A stretch of 64,000 bases of DNA from an uncultured Duncaniella sp. (GCA_910589485.1 CAJUSW010000001.1:276870-340869), one strand, 5' to 3'; shown: positions 8,391-17,634, counted from the stretch's first letter. The notes: generated by a model from the sequence alone, not told the origin. Program-made: numbers and translations.

Positions 8391-9212
8391 TCAGCAACGG
8401 TTCACGAGTTCCTTCATGATCTCAAGGCACTTGGGCTGTGCTATCACGGCAGCCTGCTGCACCTCCTCATGAGTCGGAACCTGCTTCACATCCTTGCCGC
8501 CGAGGTCGGTGATCACGGATATGCCATATACACGCATTCCTGCATGGTTGGCCACAATCACTTCAGGAACGGTAGACATGCCCACACAGTCGCCACCGAT
8601 TATGCGGTAGTACTCATACTCGGCAGGAGTCTCAAATGTAGGACCTGTAACGCCCACATACACTCCGTGCATCAGGCGTATTCCCTTCTCCTCGGCTATC
8701 TGATCGGCAAGCTTCATCAGCTCGGGATCGTAGGCATAAGTCATTGCAGGAAAACGTGTGCCCAGTTCGGGATAGTTCTTTCCGCGCAACGGATGCTCGG
8801 GGAATAGGTTGATATGATCAGTGATCGTCATCACGTCACCTACCACAAACTCCTTGTTCATGCCGCCCGATGCGTTGGACACGAACAGAGTGTCCACGCC
8901 GAGAGCCTTGAACACTCTCACCGGGAAAGTGACAGTCTTCATGTCATAACCCTCATAGTAATGGAAACGGCCCTGCATGGCTATCACAGGCTTGTTGCCG
9001 AGTTTTCCGAATATAAGGTTTCCGCTGTGACCCTCTACGGTCGACACAGGGAAATTGGGGATCTCGCTGTAAGGAATGAACTGCTTCTCGGTGATGTGAT
9101 CCACCAGAGGTCCGAGACCTGTGCCGAGGATGATGGCAGTGGTGGGCATTTGGGCTACGCGTGAGCGCAGATACTCGGCTGTCTGATTAATTTTTTCGAG
9201 CATGGCTGTCAT
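8391..9212 (-). CDS. punA: Purine-nucleoside phosphorylase
   Basis: A 273-residue type I (trimeric) purine nucleoside phosphorylase. It carries ILGTGLGPL (phosphate-binding loop), GRFHYYEGYDM, the SNASGGMN motif, GVYVGVTGPTFETPAEY and GMSTVPEVIVANHAGM. The Glu in GPTFETPAE and the Asn in SNASGG are purine- and sugar-site residues in the family. It splits purine nucleosides with phosphate to free base and ribose-1-phosphate for salvage. ATGs at 9212 and 9203 both fit as starts. It lies between lpxK and thiL in an order I recall from other Bacteroidales. Confidence 0.93.
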   Translation of the reverse strand: MTAMLEKINQTAEYLRSRVAQMPTTAIILGTGLGPLVDHITEKQFIPYSEIPNFPVSTVEGHSGNLIFGKLGNKPVIAMQGRFHYYEGYDMKTVTFPVRVFKALGVDTLFVSNASGGMNKEFVVGDVMTITDHINLFPEHPLRGKNYPELGTRFPAMTYAYDPELMKLADQIAEEKGIRLMHGVYVGVTGPTFETPAEYEYYRIIGGDCVGMSTVPEVIVANHAGMRVYGISVITDLGGKDVKQVPTHEEVQQAAVIAQPKCLEIMKELVNRC

Positions 9213-9294
9213 TGATGATTTAGTGGGGATGACAGGCCCAGCAGGCCCGATCCCGTTATTATTTATAGATATGAAATTACCTTAATTTTACGAT

Positions 9295-9323
9295 AGGCCG
9301 ACCGGAAACATCTATTCCGGCCT
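9295..9323. terminator. Imperfect hairpin in the lpxK-punA gap
   Basis: GGCC...GGAA pairs with TTCCGGCC around a 7-nt loop, with a 4-nt bulge. It lies 26 bp after the lpxK stop in a 137-bp gap. Only a weak T tract is present on either strand. Confidence 0.35.
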
Positions 9324-9349
9324 TTTCCCGCTAACGGAACGTAACTCGC

Positions 9350-10450
9350 CTAAGTTTTGAACAATCGCGAATCGCGTATGGTTTTCTCCACGCATTGCTC
9401 AAACGGCACATCGCTCGACCTGTCGATGAATCCCACCTTGATGGGCACATAGAATATTTTCGACTTAAGCGCGTGAGGGAAATAAGGATTGTTGAACAGT
9501 CTCACGGCATCCTTCTCGGTGGTGACGATAAACTTTCCATCGCCCGCAAGAGCATTGTACTCCTTCTCGATCTCCTCCATGTCCGAGGCTGTGAAATTAT
9601 GATGGTCGGCAAACCGCTTTAGCTTCACCTTGGCCTTGCGACGACGCAGATAGCGGGCAAACGGCCTGGGATTAGCCACGCCTGTGACTACCAGCAAGGG
9701 GGTTCCGGGCTCAAGGCTGTCGAACGACGGTATCGTATCGGCCTCATCGGGAAACACCGGCACGAGATGTCCGTAATTGTACCGTGAGAAATACAGTTTC
9801 TGGAATGGAAACAGGTTCAGGTTCTCCTCAAATATGCGATACTGCATCGGCTTCATGTCGGGCGGACACTTGGTCACCACCACTATATCAGCCCTGTTGA
9901 GGGCTCCGCGAGGTTCACGCAACCTGCCATAAGGGAGCAGACTGTCCTTGAACACCGGCCGGTTGTGCTCGGTGAGCACTATCGACACCGATGGCTTCAC
10001 ATACCGGTGCTGGAACGCATCGTCGAGCAGCACAAGGTCGATCTTAGGATTGATCTCGAGCAGACGATTGATACCCTCCACCCTCTTCTCGCACACAGCC
10101 ACGGTGATTTCCGGGCCAAACTTGCGGTATATCTGATAGGACTCGTCACCTATATCCTCGGGGCGCGACTGTGGCGTAGCCAGCACAAACCCCTTGGTAG
10201 CGCGTTTATATCCTCTCGACAGCACTCCGATGTTGTATTTATCCATCAGAGCCTCTATTATATACTCCACATGGGGGGTCTTTCCGGTACCGCCCATAGC
10301 GATGTTTCCCACCACTACCACCGGCACCTTGAACTCCTGCTGTTTAAGCATCCCCTGCTCGAACAGCTTGTTACGCAGCGCTACCCCCAGGCCATACAGG
10401 CGTGAGATAGGATAAAGCAGCAGTGCGGATAGCAGGCGGTTACGTGCCAT
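9350..10450 (-). CDS. lpxK: Tetraacyldisaccharide 4'-kinase (lipid A biosynthesis)
   Basis: A 366-residue LpxK. The N-terminal hydrophobic helix LLSALLLYPISRLYGLG anchors it to the inner membrane. The P-loop GGTGKTP follows the VVVVGNIAMG strand, and the family segments LSRGYKR, DDAFQHR and TTEKDAVRL are present. It adds the 4'-phosphate to tetraacyldisaccharide 1-phosphate to make lipid IVA. I place the start at the ATG 10448-10450 (MARNRLL...), because the frame upstream has no family resemblance and would run into sppA. The resulting gap from the sppA stop is 17 bp, which fits an operon. Confidence 0.94.
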   Translation of the reverse strand: MARNRLLSALLLYPISRLYGLGVALRNKLFEQGMLKQQEFKVPVVVVGNIAMGGTGKTPHVEYIIEALMDKYNIGVLSRGYKRATKGFVLATPQSRPEDIGDESYQIYRKFGPEITVAVCEKRVEGINRLLEINPKIDLVLLDDAFQHRYVKPSVSIVLTEHNRPVFKDSLLPYGRLREPRGALNRADIVVVTKCPPDMKPMQYRIFEENLNLFPFQKLYFSRYNYGHLVPVFPDEADTIPSFDSLEPGTPLLVVTGVANPRPFARYLRRRKAKVKLKRFADHHNFTASDMEEIEKEYNALAGDGKFIVTTEKDAVRLFNNPYFPHALKSKIFYVPIKVGFIDRSSDVPFEQCVEKTIRDSRLFKT

Positions 10451-10467
10451 GGGTCTCGTTCTGATTA

Positions 10468-12252
10468 TTATAATTCCACATCCAATATTTCCATTCGTGC
10501 CTGGCATGTCGACATGCCCTTGATACGGTTGATGGTCTCATAGATCGTAGCGGCCTCGCCGAGCTCGCTTTTCACCATGCGGGCCTTCATGTCGGCTCCC
10601 GCCTCGATCAGCAGGTCATACCATTTCTCCTTGCGCTCGGGATAATTTGCCACTGTCCATGTCGAGGCGTTCAGGCGCTGGGCCATTCCGGCTATAGCAT
10701 CCTCAAGTCCGCCCAACTCGTCCACAAGGCCGAGCTTCAGAGCCTCCTTGCCGTCCCACACACGCCCCTCGGCAATGGCCTTGATGGAATCCTGGCTCAT
10801 GCCGCGTCCCTGGGCGCAACGCGAGGTGAACAGTTCATAGCCACGCTCCACATATCCCTGCATCGCTGCCTTCTGGGCCGGCGACATGGGCTGAAGCACC
10901 GACGGGAGACCGCCCCCCGGATTGGTCTGGACAGTTGAAGTGTGTATGCCGAGCTTGTCCGAGAGCAGTCCGCTCATATCGGGGATCAGGCCGAATATAC
11001 CTATCGATCCCGTAAGAGTTGTAGGCTGGGCATATATACGGTCAGCTCCACACGAGATATAGTAACCGCCCGACGCTGCGTAATCCGACATGGACACATA
11101 CAGAGGCTTACCTGTCACCGCCTTCCATTGTTGCAAGGCTTCCCATATCTGCTCCGAGGCATAGGCCGAGCCACCGCCCGAATTGACATACATCACCAAT
11201 CCGTCGATGTCATCGCTTTTATCTATCAGATCAAATATCTGTGGCACAATCTTGCTTGCCACAATGCCGTCGCCGGTCTCGTCGGTGATATCACCCGTGG
11301 CATACAGCACGGCTATGTTGGCACCCTTTCCGTCCCCCTTCTTATAGATATCCTGCACTGTACAGTAATCGGCAGGAGTGACGGGCGAGAGATCGTCCAC
11401 ATTATTTTTGTCGGTGAGCGACGCTATCATATCCATGAACTCGTGCCTGTACATCAGCCGGTCAGCTATCTTCATGTCCACATACTGCTCAGTGGGCATC
11501 GCGAATGTCGACGCATCGGCCCAGCTGTTCACCGTATCGGCAGGCACATTGCGTCCGACCCCTATCTGGGCTGTCACGCTCTGCCATATGTTGGTCATGA
11601 ACAGCTTCTGTTGCTCGCGGGCAGGCTCGCTTATGCCGTTAAGGATGAACGGCTCCACGGCACTCTTGTAAGTGCCCACCTTCACCACCTGCACCTGCAC
11701 CCCGAGCTTATCGAGCATATCCTTGAAATACAGCCCCGTGGTCCCGAGGCCATGGATATCCACCTGGCCTATGGGGTTGATGAACACCGAGTCGGCCACC
11801 GATGCTATGTAATAATCGCCCTGCGTGTAGACATCTCCGTAGGCATACACCCACTTCCCGGGAGCCTCGGCCTTGAATCGGGCGAGCGCTTCCCTTATAG
11901 CCTGACGCTGGGCCAGGCCGGCCACTGATCCGCGGCAGTCTATCACCACTCCGTCGATACGGTCGTCATGCGAGGCCACATCGAGCGCTCCGGCTATCTC
12001 ATACACTCCCTGGGCCATCGTGTCGTCGCCACGCATCACGGCTATAGGGTCAAGCTGTCCCGGGCGGTCGGCTATCTCGCCGGCAAGTGACAGATGGAGA
12101 TAGCTGTGGCTATCCACCTGCACTATTTTTCCACTGCTGAGCGACGACACTCCCGCAGCGGCTATGATGAGTAAGAGTCCAAAGAACGCTATAAACAATG
12201 AGAACCATATCCCGGCCAAAGTGCCGAGAAAGGCCATAAAAAATTTCTTCAT
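10468..12252 (-). CDS. sppA: Signal peptide peptidase SppA, 67K type
   Basis: A 594-residue double-domain S49 peptidase. An N-terminal membrane helix lies at about residues 5-32 and two ClpP-like domains follow. The general-base Lys lies in the first domain (VKVGTYKSAVEPF) and the nucleophilic Ser in the second (SDYAASGGYYISC), the known split dyad of the 67K form. It degrades cleaved signal peptides in the inner membrane. The start is the ATG at 12250-12252 (MKKFF...); 29 in-frame upstream codons read through promoter-like AT-rich sequence and are rejected. The gene is divergent from mazG and heads the sppA-lpxK-punA-thiL group. Confidence 0.93.
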   Translation of the reverse strand: MKKFFMAFLGTLAGIWFSLFIAFFGLLLIIAAAGVSSLSSGKIVQVDSHSYLHLSLAGEIADRPGQLDPIAVMRGDDTMAQGVYEIAGALDVASHDDRIDGVVIDCRGSVAGLAQRQAIREALARFKAEAPGKWVYAYGDVYTQGDYYIASVADSVFINPIGQVDIHGLGTTGLYFKDMLDKLGVQVQVVKVGTYKSAVEPFILNGISEPAREQQKLFMTNIWQSVTAQIGVGRNVPADTVNSWADASTFAMPTEQYVDMKIADRLMYRHEFMDMIASLTDKNNVDDLSPVTPADYCTVQDIYKKGDGKGANIAVLYATGDITDETGDGIVASKIVPQIFDLIDKSDDIDGLVMYVNSGGGSAYASEQIWEALQQWKAVTGKPLYVSMSDYAASGGYYISCGADRIYAQPTTLTGSIGIFGLIPDMSGLLSDKLGIHTSTVQTNPGGGLPSVLQPMSPAQKAAMQGYVERGYELFTSRCAQGRGMSQDSIKAIAEGRVWDGKEALKLGLVDELGGLEDAIAGMAQRLNASTWTVANYPERKEKWYDLLIEAGADMKARMVKSELGEAATIYETINRIKGMSTCQARMEILDVEL

Positions 12253-12353
12253 GTCGGTAAAATAACAGCTGTATTTCCCCACAAAATTAACATAACTGCT
12301 TTTTATATACAAATTATTGACCGAGTATTTCGGTTTCACCCGAAAAGTTTTCT

Positions 12354-12361
12354 TACCTTTG
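12354..12361 (+). promoter_or_regulatory. Bacteroidetes -7 box upstream of mazG
   Basis: TACCTTTG matches TAnnTTTG and lies 17 nt before the mazG ATG. The -33 region is weak. The transcript leader would be about a dozen nucleotides. Confidence 0.55.
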
Positions 12362-12378
12362 CAAAAACATCAATTGTT

Positions 12379-13176
12379 ATGCACAACCGACAGGAAAAGT
12401 TAGAAGCCCTGGGGAGGGTCATCGACACACTCGATATCCTGAGAGTTAAATGCCCCTGGGATGCGAAACAGACCAACGAATCTCTGCGTCCCAACACCAT
12501 CGAGGAGGTCTACGAGCTTTGTGACGCCCTCATCAAGGAGGACAATGCAAATATACGCAAGGAGTTGGGCGACGTCCTGCTCCATGTGCTTTTCTACTCC
12601 AAGATTGGCGAGGAAAAGGGTGCTTTCGACATCGCCGACGTGTGCGATGCGCTCAACTCCAAGCTCATTTTCCGCCACCCCCACGTGTTCGGATCCACCC
12701 ACGTCGATTCCACCGACGAGGTGCTTCAGAACTGGGAGGAACTCAAGCTGAAGGAGAAAGGCGGCAACAAGACCGTCCTGTCGGGCGTACCCACCGCCCT
12801 GCCGGCCATGATCAAGGCCGAACGCATCACCGAGAAAGCCACCAATGTAGGCTTCGACTGGCAGAAGCGCGAGGATGTGTGGGAGAAAGTCAAGGAGGAG
12901 ATCACCGAATTTTCCGAGGCCGCCGAGTCCATGGGACAGGCTGAAAGGGAGGCCGAGATGGGCGATGTGCTCTTTGCTGTAATCAACGCCGCCCGCCTTT
13001 ACGGCATAAATTCCGAGAACGCTCTCGAAAAGACCAACGCCAAGTTCATCCGGCGGTTCAATCACATCGAACGCCGTGCCTCCGAGATGGGCAAGCCCCT
13101 CAAGGAACTCACCCTCTCCGAAATGGACGCATTATGGGACGAGGCCAAGCGCCTGGAATCATCCCAAAACGCCTGA
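12379..13176 (+). CDS. mazG: Nucleoside triphosphate pyrophosphohydrolase MazG
   Basis: A 265-residue tandem MazG protein. The first domain has CPWDAKQTNESL, EEVYELCDAL and ELGDVLLHVLF; the second has KVKEEITEF and EAEMGDVLFAVINAAR. Together they provide the paired ExxE/ExxD metal-binding helices of the all-alpha NTP pyrophosphatase fold. It hydrolyses NTPs to NMP and pyrophosphate, house-cleaning nucleotide pools. It is divergent from sppA and lies 10 bp upstream of the GTG start of a putative nuclease, so the two are probably co-transcribed. Confidence 0.93.
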   Translation: MHNRQEKLEALGRVIDTLDILRVKCPWDAKQTNESLRPNTIEEVYELCDALIKEDNANIRKELGDVLLHVLFYSKIGEEKGAFDIADVCDALNSKLIFRHPHVFGSTHVDSTDEVLQNWEELKLKEKGGNKTVLSGVPTALPAMIKAERITEKATNVGFDWQKREDVWEKVKEEITEFSEAAESMGQAEREAEMGDVLFAVINAARLYGINSENALEKTNAKFIRRFNHIERRASEMGKPLKELTLSEMDALWDEAKRLESSQNA

Positions 13177-13186
13177 CCGCCGCCTC

Positions 13187-13960
13187 GTGAACCGCCACCC
13201 AAGCTACAATGATGTCAATGCCCATGAGCGCGACCGCCTCCTGAGCTTCGACCCCGACTCTCACACTTACTACTATTGTGAGCGTCCCATGATATCCGTC
13301 ACCACGCTTGTCGAGAACTGCTTCCCCCGTTTCGATGCTGAATACTGGGCAGCCCGCAAGGCTCTGAAGGAAGGCGTGGATCCAAGCGTAATTCTCGACC
13401 GGTGGGAACGCGAAGCCGCTCGCGCCCGACAGCTCGGCACCACCATGCACGAACTCATCGAGCGCTATTATCTGGGCGACGACTGTGGCGATGACACCGA
13501 TTCATTCCGGCTGTTCCGCCTCTTCGCCGCCAACAACCGCCTCTACCCCTACCGCACCGAATGGCGCATATTCCATGAGGACTATGACCTGGCCGGCACA
13601 CTCGATTTCCTCGAGCTGACCCCCGACGGCACCTTCAACATCTACGACTGGAAACGTTCCAAAAAGCTCCTTGCCCCCGATGGACGCATCATCAGCACCT
13701 CGCCGTTCCGTAGCAAGGGGCTTCATCCCGTGTCACATATCCCCGACACATCCTACTGGCACTATGCCCTCCAGCTCAGCATCTACCGTTTCATTCTCGA
13801 GGAGCGTTATTCGATACGTGTCTCGGGCATGAAGCTCGGCGTGTTCCACCCCTCCTACTCCACCCCCTGGATAGTATCGCTCCCCTATCTGCTCGATGAG
13901 GTCAAGGCCATTCTCAGGCATAAGTTGCAACCATCGCTCGCCTTTTCGTCCTACTGTTAA
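13187..13960 (+). CDS. PD-(D/E)XK superfamily nuclease-like protein
   Basis: 257 residues if started at the GTG 13187. The upstream in-frame extension overlaps mazG and has no family character, and no in-frame ATG follows for a long distance. A RecB/Cas4-like nuclease core is visible: GTTMHELIERYY (helix with the conserved His), LAGTLDFLEL (motif II Asp) and FNIYDWKRSKK, where D and K fit the (D/E)xK catalytic pair. A Q-rich helix (WHYALQLSIYRFIL) resembles the QxxxY motif of Cas4/RecB-type enzymes. No helicase or cysteine iron-sulphur cluster is seen. The likely role is DNA end processing or repair; the substrate is unknown. No prophage or CRISPR genes are nearby. Confidence 0.75.
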   Translation: MNRHPSYNDVNAHERDRLLSFDPDSHTYYYCERPMISVTTLVENCFPRFDAEYWAARKALKEGVDPSVILDRWEREAARARQLGTTMHELIERYYLGDDCGDDTDSFRLFRLFAANNRLYPYRTEWRIFHEDYDLAGTLDFLELTPDGTFNIYDWKRSKKLLAPDGRIISTSPFRSKGLHPVSHIPDTSYWHYALQLSIYRFILEERYSIRVSGMKLGVFHPSYSTPWIVSLPYLLDEVKAILRHKLQPSLAFSSYC

Positions 13961-14037
13961 AAATCTTTAATAATCCGGCCCTGCTGTAATTAATTCCCCG
14001 TACCTACGTCTAATAAATAGAACGATATCCAATCCAT

Positions 14038-14085
14038 TACTTATTAGATCCAATACTTATTAGATCCAATACTTATTAGATCCAA
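14038..14085. repeat. Three tandem copies of a 16-bp unit upstream of the M16 protease gene
   Basis: The unit TACTTATTAGATCCAA occurs at 14038-14053, 14054-14069 and 14070-14085 without mismatch. It ends 58 bp before the start codon. It may hold repeated regulator sites or be a slippage tract. Confidence 0.9.
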
Positions 14086-14143
14086 CCTTAGATCTCCTCT
14101 CACGTCTCATAGACAAATCTATTTAACCAATTTCAATAATTAC

Positions 14144-16978
14144 ATGAAACATCTGTTGAAAACAGCCGTTGTAGCCATCATGGCCCTGTGCATGATGCCC
14201 CTGACGGCCATGGCTCAGGGTGAGAATCCCATGACCCAGCAACTACCCGTTGATCCGGCTGTGCGCATAGGCAAGCTCCCCAACGGCCTCACCTATTACA
14301 TCCGCCACAACGAGTACCCCAAGGGACAGGCCGATTTCTACATTGCCCAGAAAGTGGGATCGGCTCTTGAGGAGGACAACCAGCGCGGTCTGGCCCACTT
14401 CCTCGAGCACATGTGCTTCAACGGCACAACCAACTTCCCCGACAATCAGCTGCGCGACTGGCTCGAGTCGATCGGCGTGAAATTCGGCGAGAACCTCAAC
14501 GCCTACACCGCTGTCGACGAGACCGTCTACAACATAGCCAATGTACCCATCGCCCGCGAGAGCGTGCAGGACTCCTGCCTGCTCATCCTTCATGACTGGG
14601 CCAACGACCTCACCCTCGATCCCAAGGAGATCGACAAGGAGCGTGGCGTGATCCATGAGGAGTGGCGCCGCTCCATGCAGGGCCAGATGCGCATCATGGA
14701 ACGCATTCTCCCCGACCTCTTCCCCACCACCAAGTATGGCCACCGTCTCCCCATCGGCATCATGGAGGTTGTGGACAATTTCAAGCCCCAGGCCCTCCGC
14801 GACTACTATGAGACATGGTACCGCCCCGACCAGCAGGCCATCGTAGTGGTAGGCGACATCGATGTTGACCGCATCGAGGGTAAGATCAAGGAGATGTTTG
14901 CCGACATCGAGATGCCCGCCAATCCCAAGCCCCGTACCTACGAGGCAGTCCCCGACCACAAAGGCACTCTCTATGGCATAGGTTCCGATCCCGAGCAGAA
15001 ACAGCTGTCGGCCCAGATCATGTTCCTCACCGACGCCATGCCCCGTGAGGTGCGCAACACCATGATGGGATATGCCGAGAGCTATGTCAAAGGCATGATC
15101 GCATCCATGATCAACAATCGTCTCGCCGACATCGCCTCCAAGGCCGACGCTCCCTTTGCCGGCGCTCAGGTTGGCTATGGCGAGTACATCGTGGCCAAGA
15201 CCAAGGATGCCCTCACCGGCTCAACCGTTGCCAAGGGCAACGACATCGTTGCTCCCCTCCAGGCTGTCTATCGCGAGATGCTCCGCGCTCAGCGTGGCGG
15301 CTTCACTCAGAGCGAGTACGACCGTGTGCGCAACAACATCCTTTCCTCATTCGAGCGCTCCTACAACAACCGCGCCACCCGCGAGAACGGCGTGTTTGTC
15401 AACGAATATGTCCGCAACTTCATCGACGGCGAAGCAATCCCCGGCATTGAAGTGGAATGGCCCATGTTCCAGCAGATAGCCAACAGCATCCCCCTCTCGG
15501 TAATCAACCAGTCTTTCGCCAACGCCATTACTCCGGACAACCGCGTCATCATGATCATGGCTCCCGAGAAAGAGGGCATCACCCTCCCCACTCAGGATCA
15601 GCTCGCCAAGGCCCTCGCCGCTGTTGACGCCGAGGAGATCGCCCCCTACACCGAGAACGTGAAGAACGTGCCCCTCATCACCAAGGCCCCCGTGCCCGGC
15701 AAGATCATCTCCACTAAGGAGAACCCCACCTGGGGCACCACCGAATGGACTCTCTCCAACGGTGCCAAGGTCATCATCAAGACCACCAAGTTCAAGGAGG
15801 ACGAGATCCGCTTCGCAGCCCAGGCTCTCGGTGGCACTTCCGACTATCCCGTGGAATACGCTCCCACTCTCCAATTCCTCTCCAGCGCACTCGGCGTCCT
15901 CGGCCTCGGTGAATACAACTCTTCCGAGCTTCCCAAGTATCTTGCAGGCAAGATGGCAGGCGTAGGCGTTGACTTCAGCAACTACTCCCGCTCCGTATCG
16001 GGTAGCTCTACCCCCAAGGACCTCCCCACCCTCATGGAGCTCATCTATATGACCTTCACCGACATCCGCTTTGATGCCGAGGAATTCGAGGCCCTGCAGA
16101 AATCTACCGCCGCCGTGCTCGCCAACCAGGCCAATAACCCCAACCACGTGTTCAGCGAAAAGATGTGTGAGACATGGTACAACTCCCCCTTCATCAAGGT
16201 TACCACCCCCGAGGATGTGGAGGCCGCTTCTCTCGAGCAGACAGCCGAGATCACTCACGCAATGCTCAGCAACGCTGCCGACTTCACATTCTTCTTCGTG
16301 GGCAACGTTACCCCCGAGACCCTCAAGCCCCTTGTTGAGACCTACATAGCATCCCTCCCCGGCGATCCCGCCAAGGCCCGCAAGGGTATCCCCACCTACG
16401 ATCCCACCGACTTCATCCTCCCCGGTGCTTCCGACAACAACTTCACCACCACGATGGCTACTCCTCAGACCCTCACCGCCATCACCGAGTTCGGCACAAT
16501 GGACTACACCCCCAAGAATGCACTTCTCGCATCCATAGCAGGACAGATCCTCACCAACCGTCTCATCGCCACTGTACGCGAGGACATGGGAGCCGTTTAC
16601 TCGATCGGAGCCTCCGGATCAGGTTCACGCATGGGCCTCAACCCCTTCTCCGTCTCCACATCATTCCCCATGAAGCCCGAGATGAAGAAAGAAGTGCTCG
16701 ACTACATCAAGAGTCAGTACAAGGCTATGGAATCCGACGTAACCGCCGAGGAACTCAACCCCATCAAGGAATACATGGTCAAGAGCTTCACTCAGAACAA
16801 GGAGAAGAACGGAGCATGGATGGGAGCCCTCTCAGGCTATGAGATCAACGGCGTGGACACATTCAACGGCAACATCGACACCGTAAATGCAATCACCGTT
16901 CAGGACGTAATGGACTTCATGAAAGCCCTCAACGGCCAGGGCAACTACAAAGTCCTCACCCTCGACCCCGCCCAATAA
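14144..16978 (+). CDS. Secreted M16-family zinc metalloprotease
   Basis: A 944-residue insulinase-type peptidase with a signal peptide (about 1-25, ending PLTAMAQ). The inverted zinc motif HxxEH is HFLEHMCFNG near residues 86-90, and the distal Glu lies about 75 residues later in the KERGVIHEEW region. Two M16 halves follow: an active N-terminal half and an inactive C-terminal half containing the family segment REDMGAVYSIGASGSGSR. This is the PqqL-like long form found in the periplasm of Gram-negative bacteria. It likely degrades peptides in the periplasm. The gene is unusually rich in C-ending codons compared with the surrounding AT-rich intergenic sequence. A strong terminator follows at 17020-17058. 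Confidence 0.92.
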   Translation: MKHLLKTAVVAIMALCMMPLTAMAQGENPMTQQLPVDPAVRIGKLPNGLTYYIRHNEYPKGQADFYIAQKVGSALEEDNQRGLAHFLEHMCFNGTTNFPDNQLRDWLESIGVKFGENLNAYTAVDETVYNIANVPIARESVQDSCLLILHDWANDLTLDPKEIDKERGVIHEEWRRSMQGQMRIMERILPDLFPTTKYGHRLPIGIMEVVDNFKPQALRDYYETWYRPDQQAIVVVGDIDVDRIEGKIKEMFADIEMPANPKPRTYEAVPDHKGTLYGIGSDPEQKQLSAQIMFLTDAMPREVRNTMMGYAESYVKGMIASMINNRLADIASKADAPFAGAQVGYGEYIVAKTKDALTGSTVAKGNDIVAPLQAVYREMLRAQRGGFTQSEYDRVRNNILSSFERSYNNRATRENGVFVNEYVRNFIDGEAIPGIEVEWPMFQQIANSIPLSVINQSFANAITPDNRVIMIMAPEKEGITLPTQDQLAKALAAVDAEEIAPYTENVKNVPLITKAPVPGKIISTKENPTWGTTEWTLSNGAKVIIKTTKFKEDEIRFAAQALGGTSDYPVEYAPTLQFLSSALGVLGLGEYNSSELPKYLAGKMAGVGVDFSNYSRSVSGSSTPKDLPTLMELIYMTFTDIRFDAEEFEALQKSTAAVLANQANNPNHVFSEKMCETWYNSPFIKVTTPEDVEAASLEQTAEITHAMLSNAADFTFFFVGNVTPETLKPLVETYIASLPGDPAKARKGIPTYDPTDFILPGASDNNFTTTMATPQTLTAITEFGTMDYTPKNALLASIAGQILTNRLIATVREDMGAVYSIGASGSGSRMGLNPFSVSTSFPMKPEMKKEVLDYIKSQYKAMESDVTAEELNPIKEYMVKSFTQNKEKNGAWMGALSGYEINGVDTFNGNIDTVNAITVQDVMDFMKALNGQGNYKVLTLDPAQ

Positions 16979-16993
16979 CCCTCCAGCCACAAT

Positions 16994-17031
16994 AAATATC
17001 AAAATCACCTCGAAATATCAAAATCACCTCG
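16994..17031. repeat. 19-bp tandem duplication of the terminator's left arm
   Basis: AAATATCAAAATCACCTCG occurs twice head-to-tail (16994-17012, 17013-17031). The second copy forms most of the left arm of the terminator at 17020-17058; the first could pair with the same right arm. Confidence 0.85.
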
Positions 17032-17058
17032 GCAATCATAACGCCGAGGTGATTTTTT
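17020..17058 (+). terminator. Rho-independent terminator of the M16 protease gene
   Basis: Arms AAAATCACCTCGGC (17020-17033) and GCCGAGGTGATTTT (17043-17056) are followed by T residues. Confidence 0.9.
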
Positions 17059-17173
17059 ATCCCCCCTGACCTCACGCAAAACCCTCAATATACAAACCTC
17101 TTACCTCACGTAAAGCCCTCACCTCAACAAACTACCCACAGACCACCACCGCCCCGCAGTCCCCCCCCACCAA

Positions 17174-17186
17174 GCCTCGAAGAGGC
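17174..17186. repeat. GAA-triloop hairpin GCCTC-GAA-GAGGC
   Basis: A 5-bp stem around GAA, preceded by CACCAA and followed by GAT. It is the first of a family of similar hairpins in this window and lies just after a run of eight C (17161-17168). Confidence 0.7.
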
Positions 17187-17240
17187 GATAAAATGTTGTC
17201 CACCCACAACCGGCCATCCAAATCCTCCGCAGGCCATCCA

Positions 17241-17386
17241 CCCACTAAGCCTCGAAGAGGCGTTGTAATTATAGCCCCACCACGAGGGAACGTGCAAATC
17301 GCCCGTTAGGGCAAGATTTGCGCGATCCCGAGGCGTGGGGAAAATGAAACACATACCAAATCGGGCGTCGAAGACGTCCTATAATT
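17241..17386 (+). repeat. Structured intergenic repeat module, full copy 1
   Basis: In order: CCCACTAA, the hairpin GCCTC-GAA-GAGGC (17249-17261), an imperfect palindrome of about 67 nt (17274-17340) with an inner GCAAATC/GATTTGC stem around GCCC/GGGC, then GGGAAAATGAAA, and a second GAA hairpin GGGCGTCGAAGACGTCC (17363-17379) followed by TATAATT. The same order recurs at 47203-47275 (lacking the palindrome), 61985-62136 (minus) and 62306-62446. It is non-coding as far as I can see. Confidence 0.85.
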
Positions 17387-17452
17387 CCCTGCGTCCACCC
17401 TCTCTAACCTCCTATACTCCACCAATATACTCCCCTAAAACTCCTCTTGTTC

Positions 17453-17580
17453 TCTGGTCTAAACAAAAAAACCTCTGGTCCTCTGGTCTAAACCCTCAGA
17501 TCCAACAATCTAATCCCTATACTCTATACTTTCCCCTCTATACTAAAAAACACCTCTATACTAAAAAACCTCTGGTCTAA
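17453..17580. repeat. Low-complexity tract of CTCTGGTCTAAA and CTCTATACTAAAAAA units
   Basis: Short units alternate: CTCTGGTCTAAA occurs near 17453, 17475 and 17570, and CTATACTCTATACTTTCCCC plus CTCTATACTAAAAAA occur between 17516 and 17565. Equivalent tracts lie before the second paralogue (47340-47440) and, as long palindromes, at 61872-61971 and 62451-62596. Confidence 0.8.
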
Positions 17581-17634
17581 AAATTCCCACCCGATACACG
17601 ACATTATCGCACCATATTCCCAATAAAACCAACC

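Noticed and set aside
7191..8400. Thiamine riboswitch for thiL
   Set aside because: No THI-box conserved segments were seen before the gene; it is embedded in the sppA-lpxK-punA-thiL series.
10942..11928. 328-codon open frame antisense to sppA
   Set aside because: The sppA frame has both catalytic residues and a membrane anchor; the opposite frame shows only mirrored codon bias.
14243..16258. Two long open frames antisense to the M16 protease gene
   Set aside because: The M16 gene has strong codon bias, which opens the complementary frame. The products are Gly/Leu/Val-rich without known motifs.
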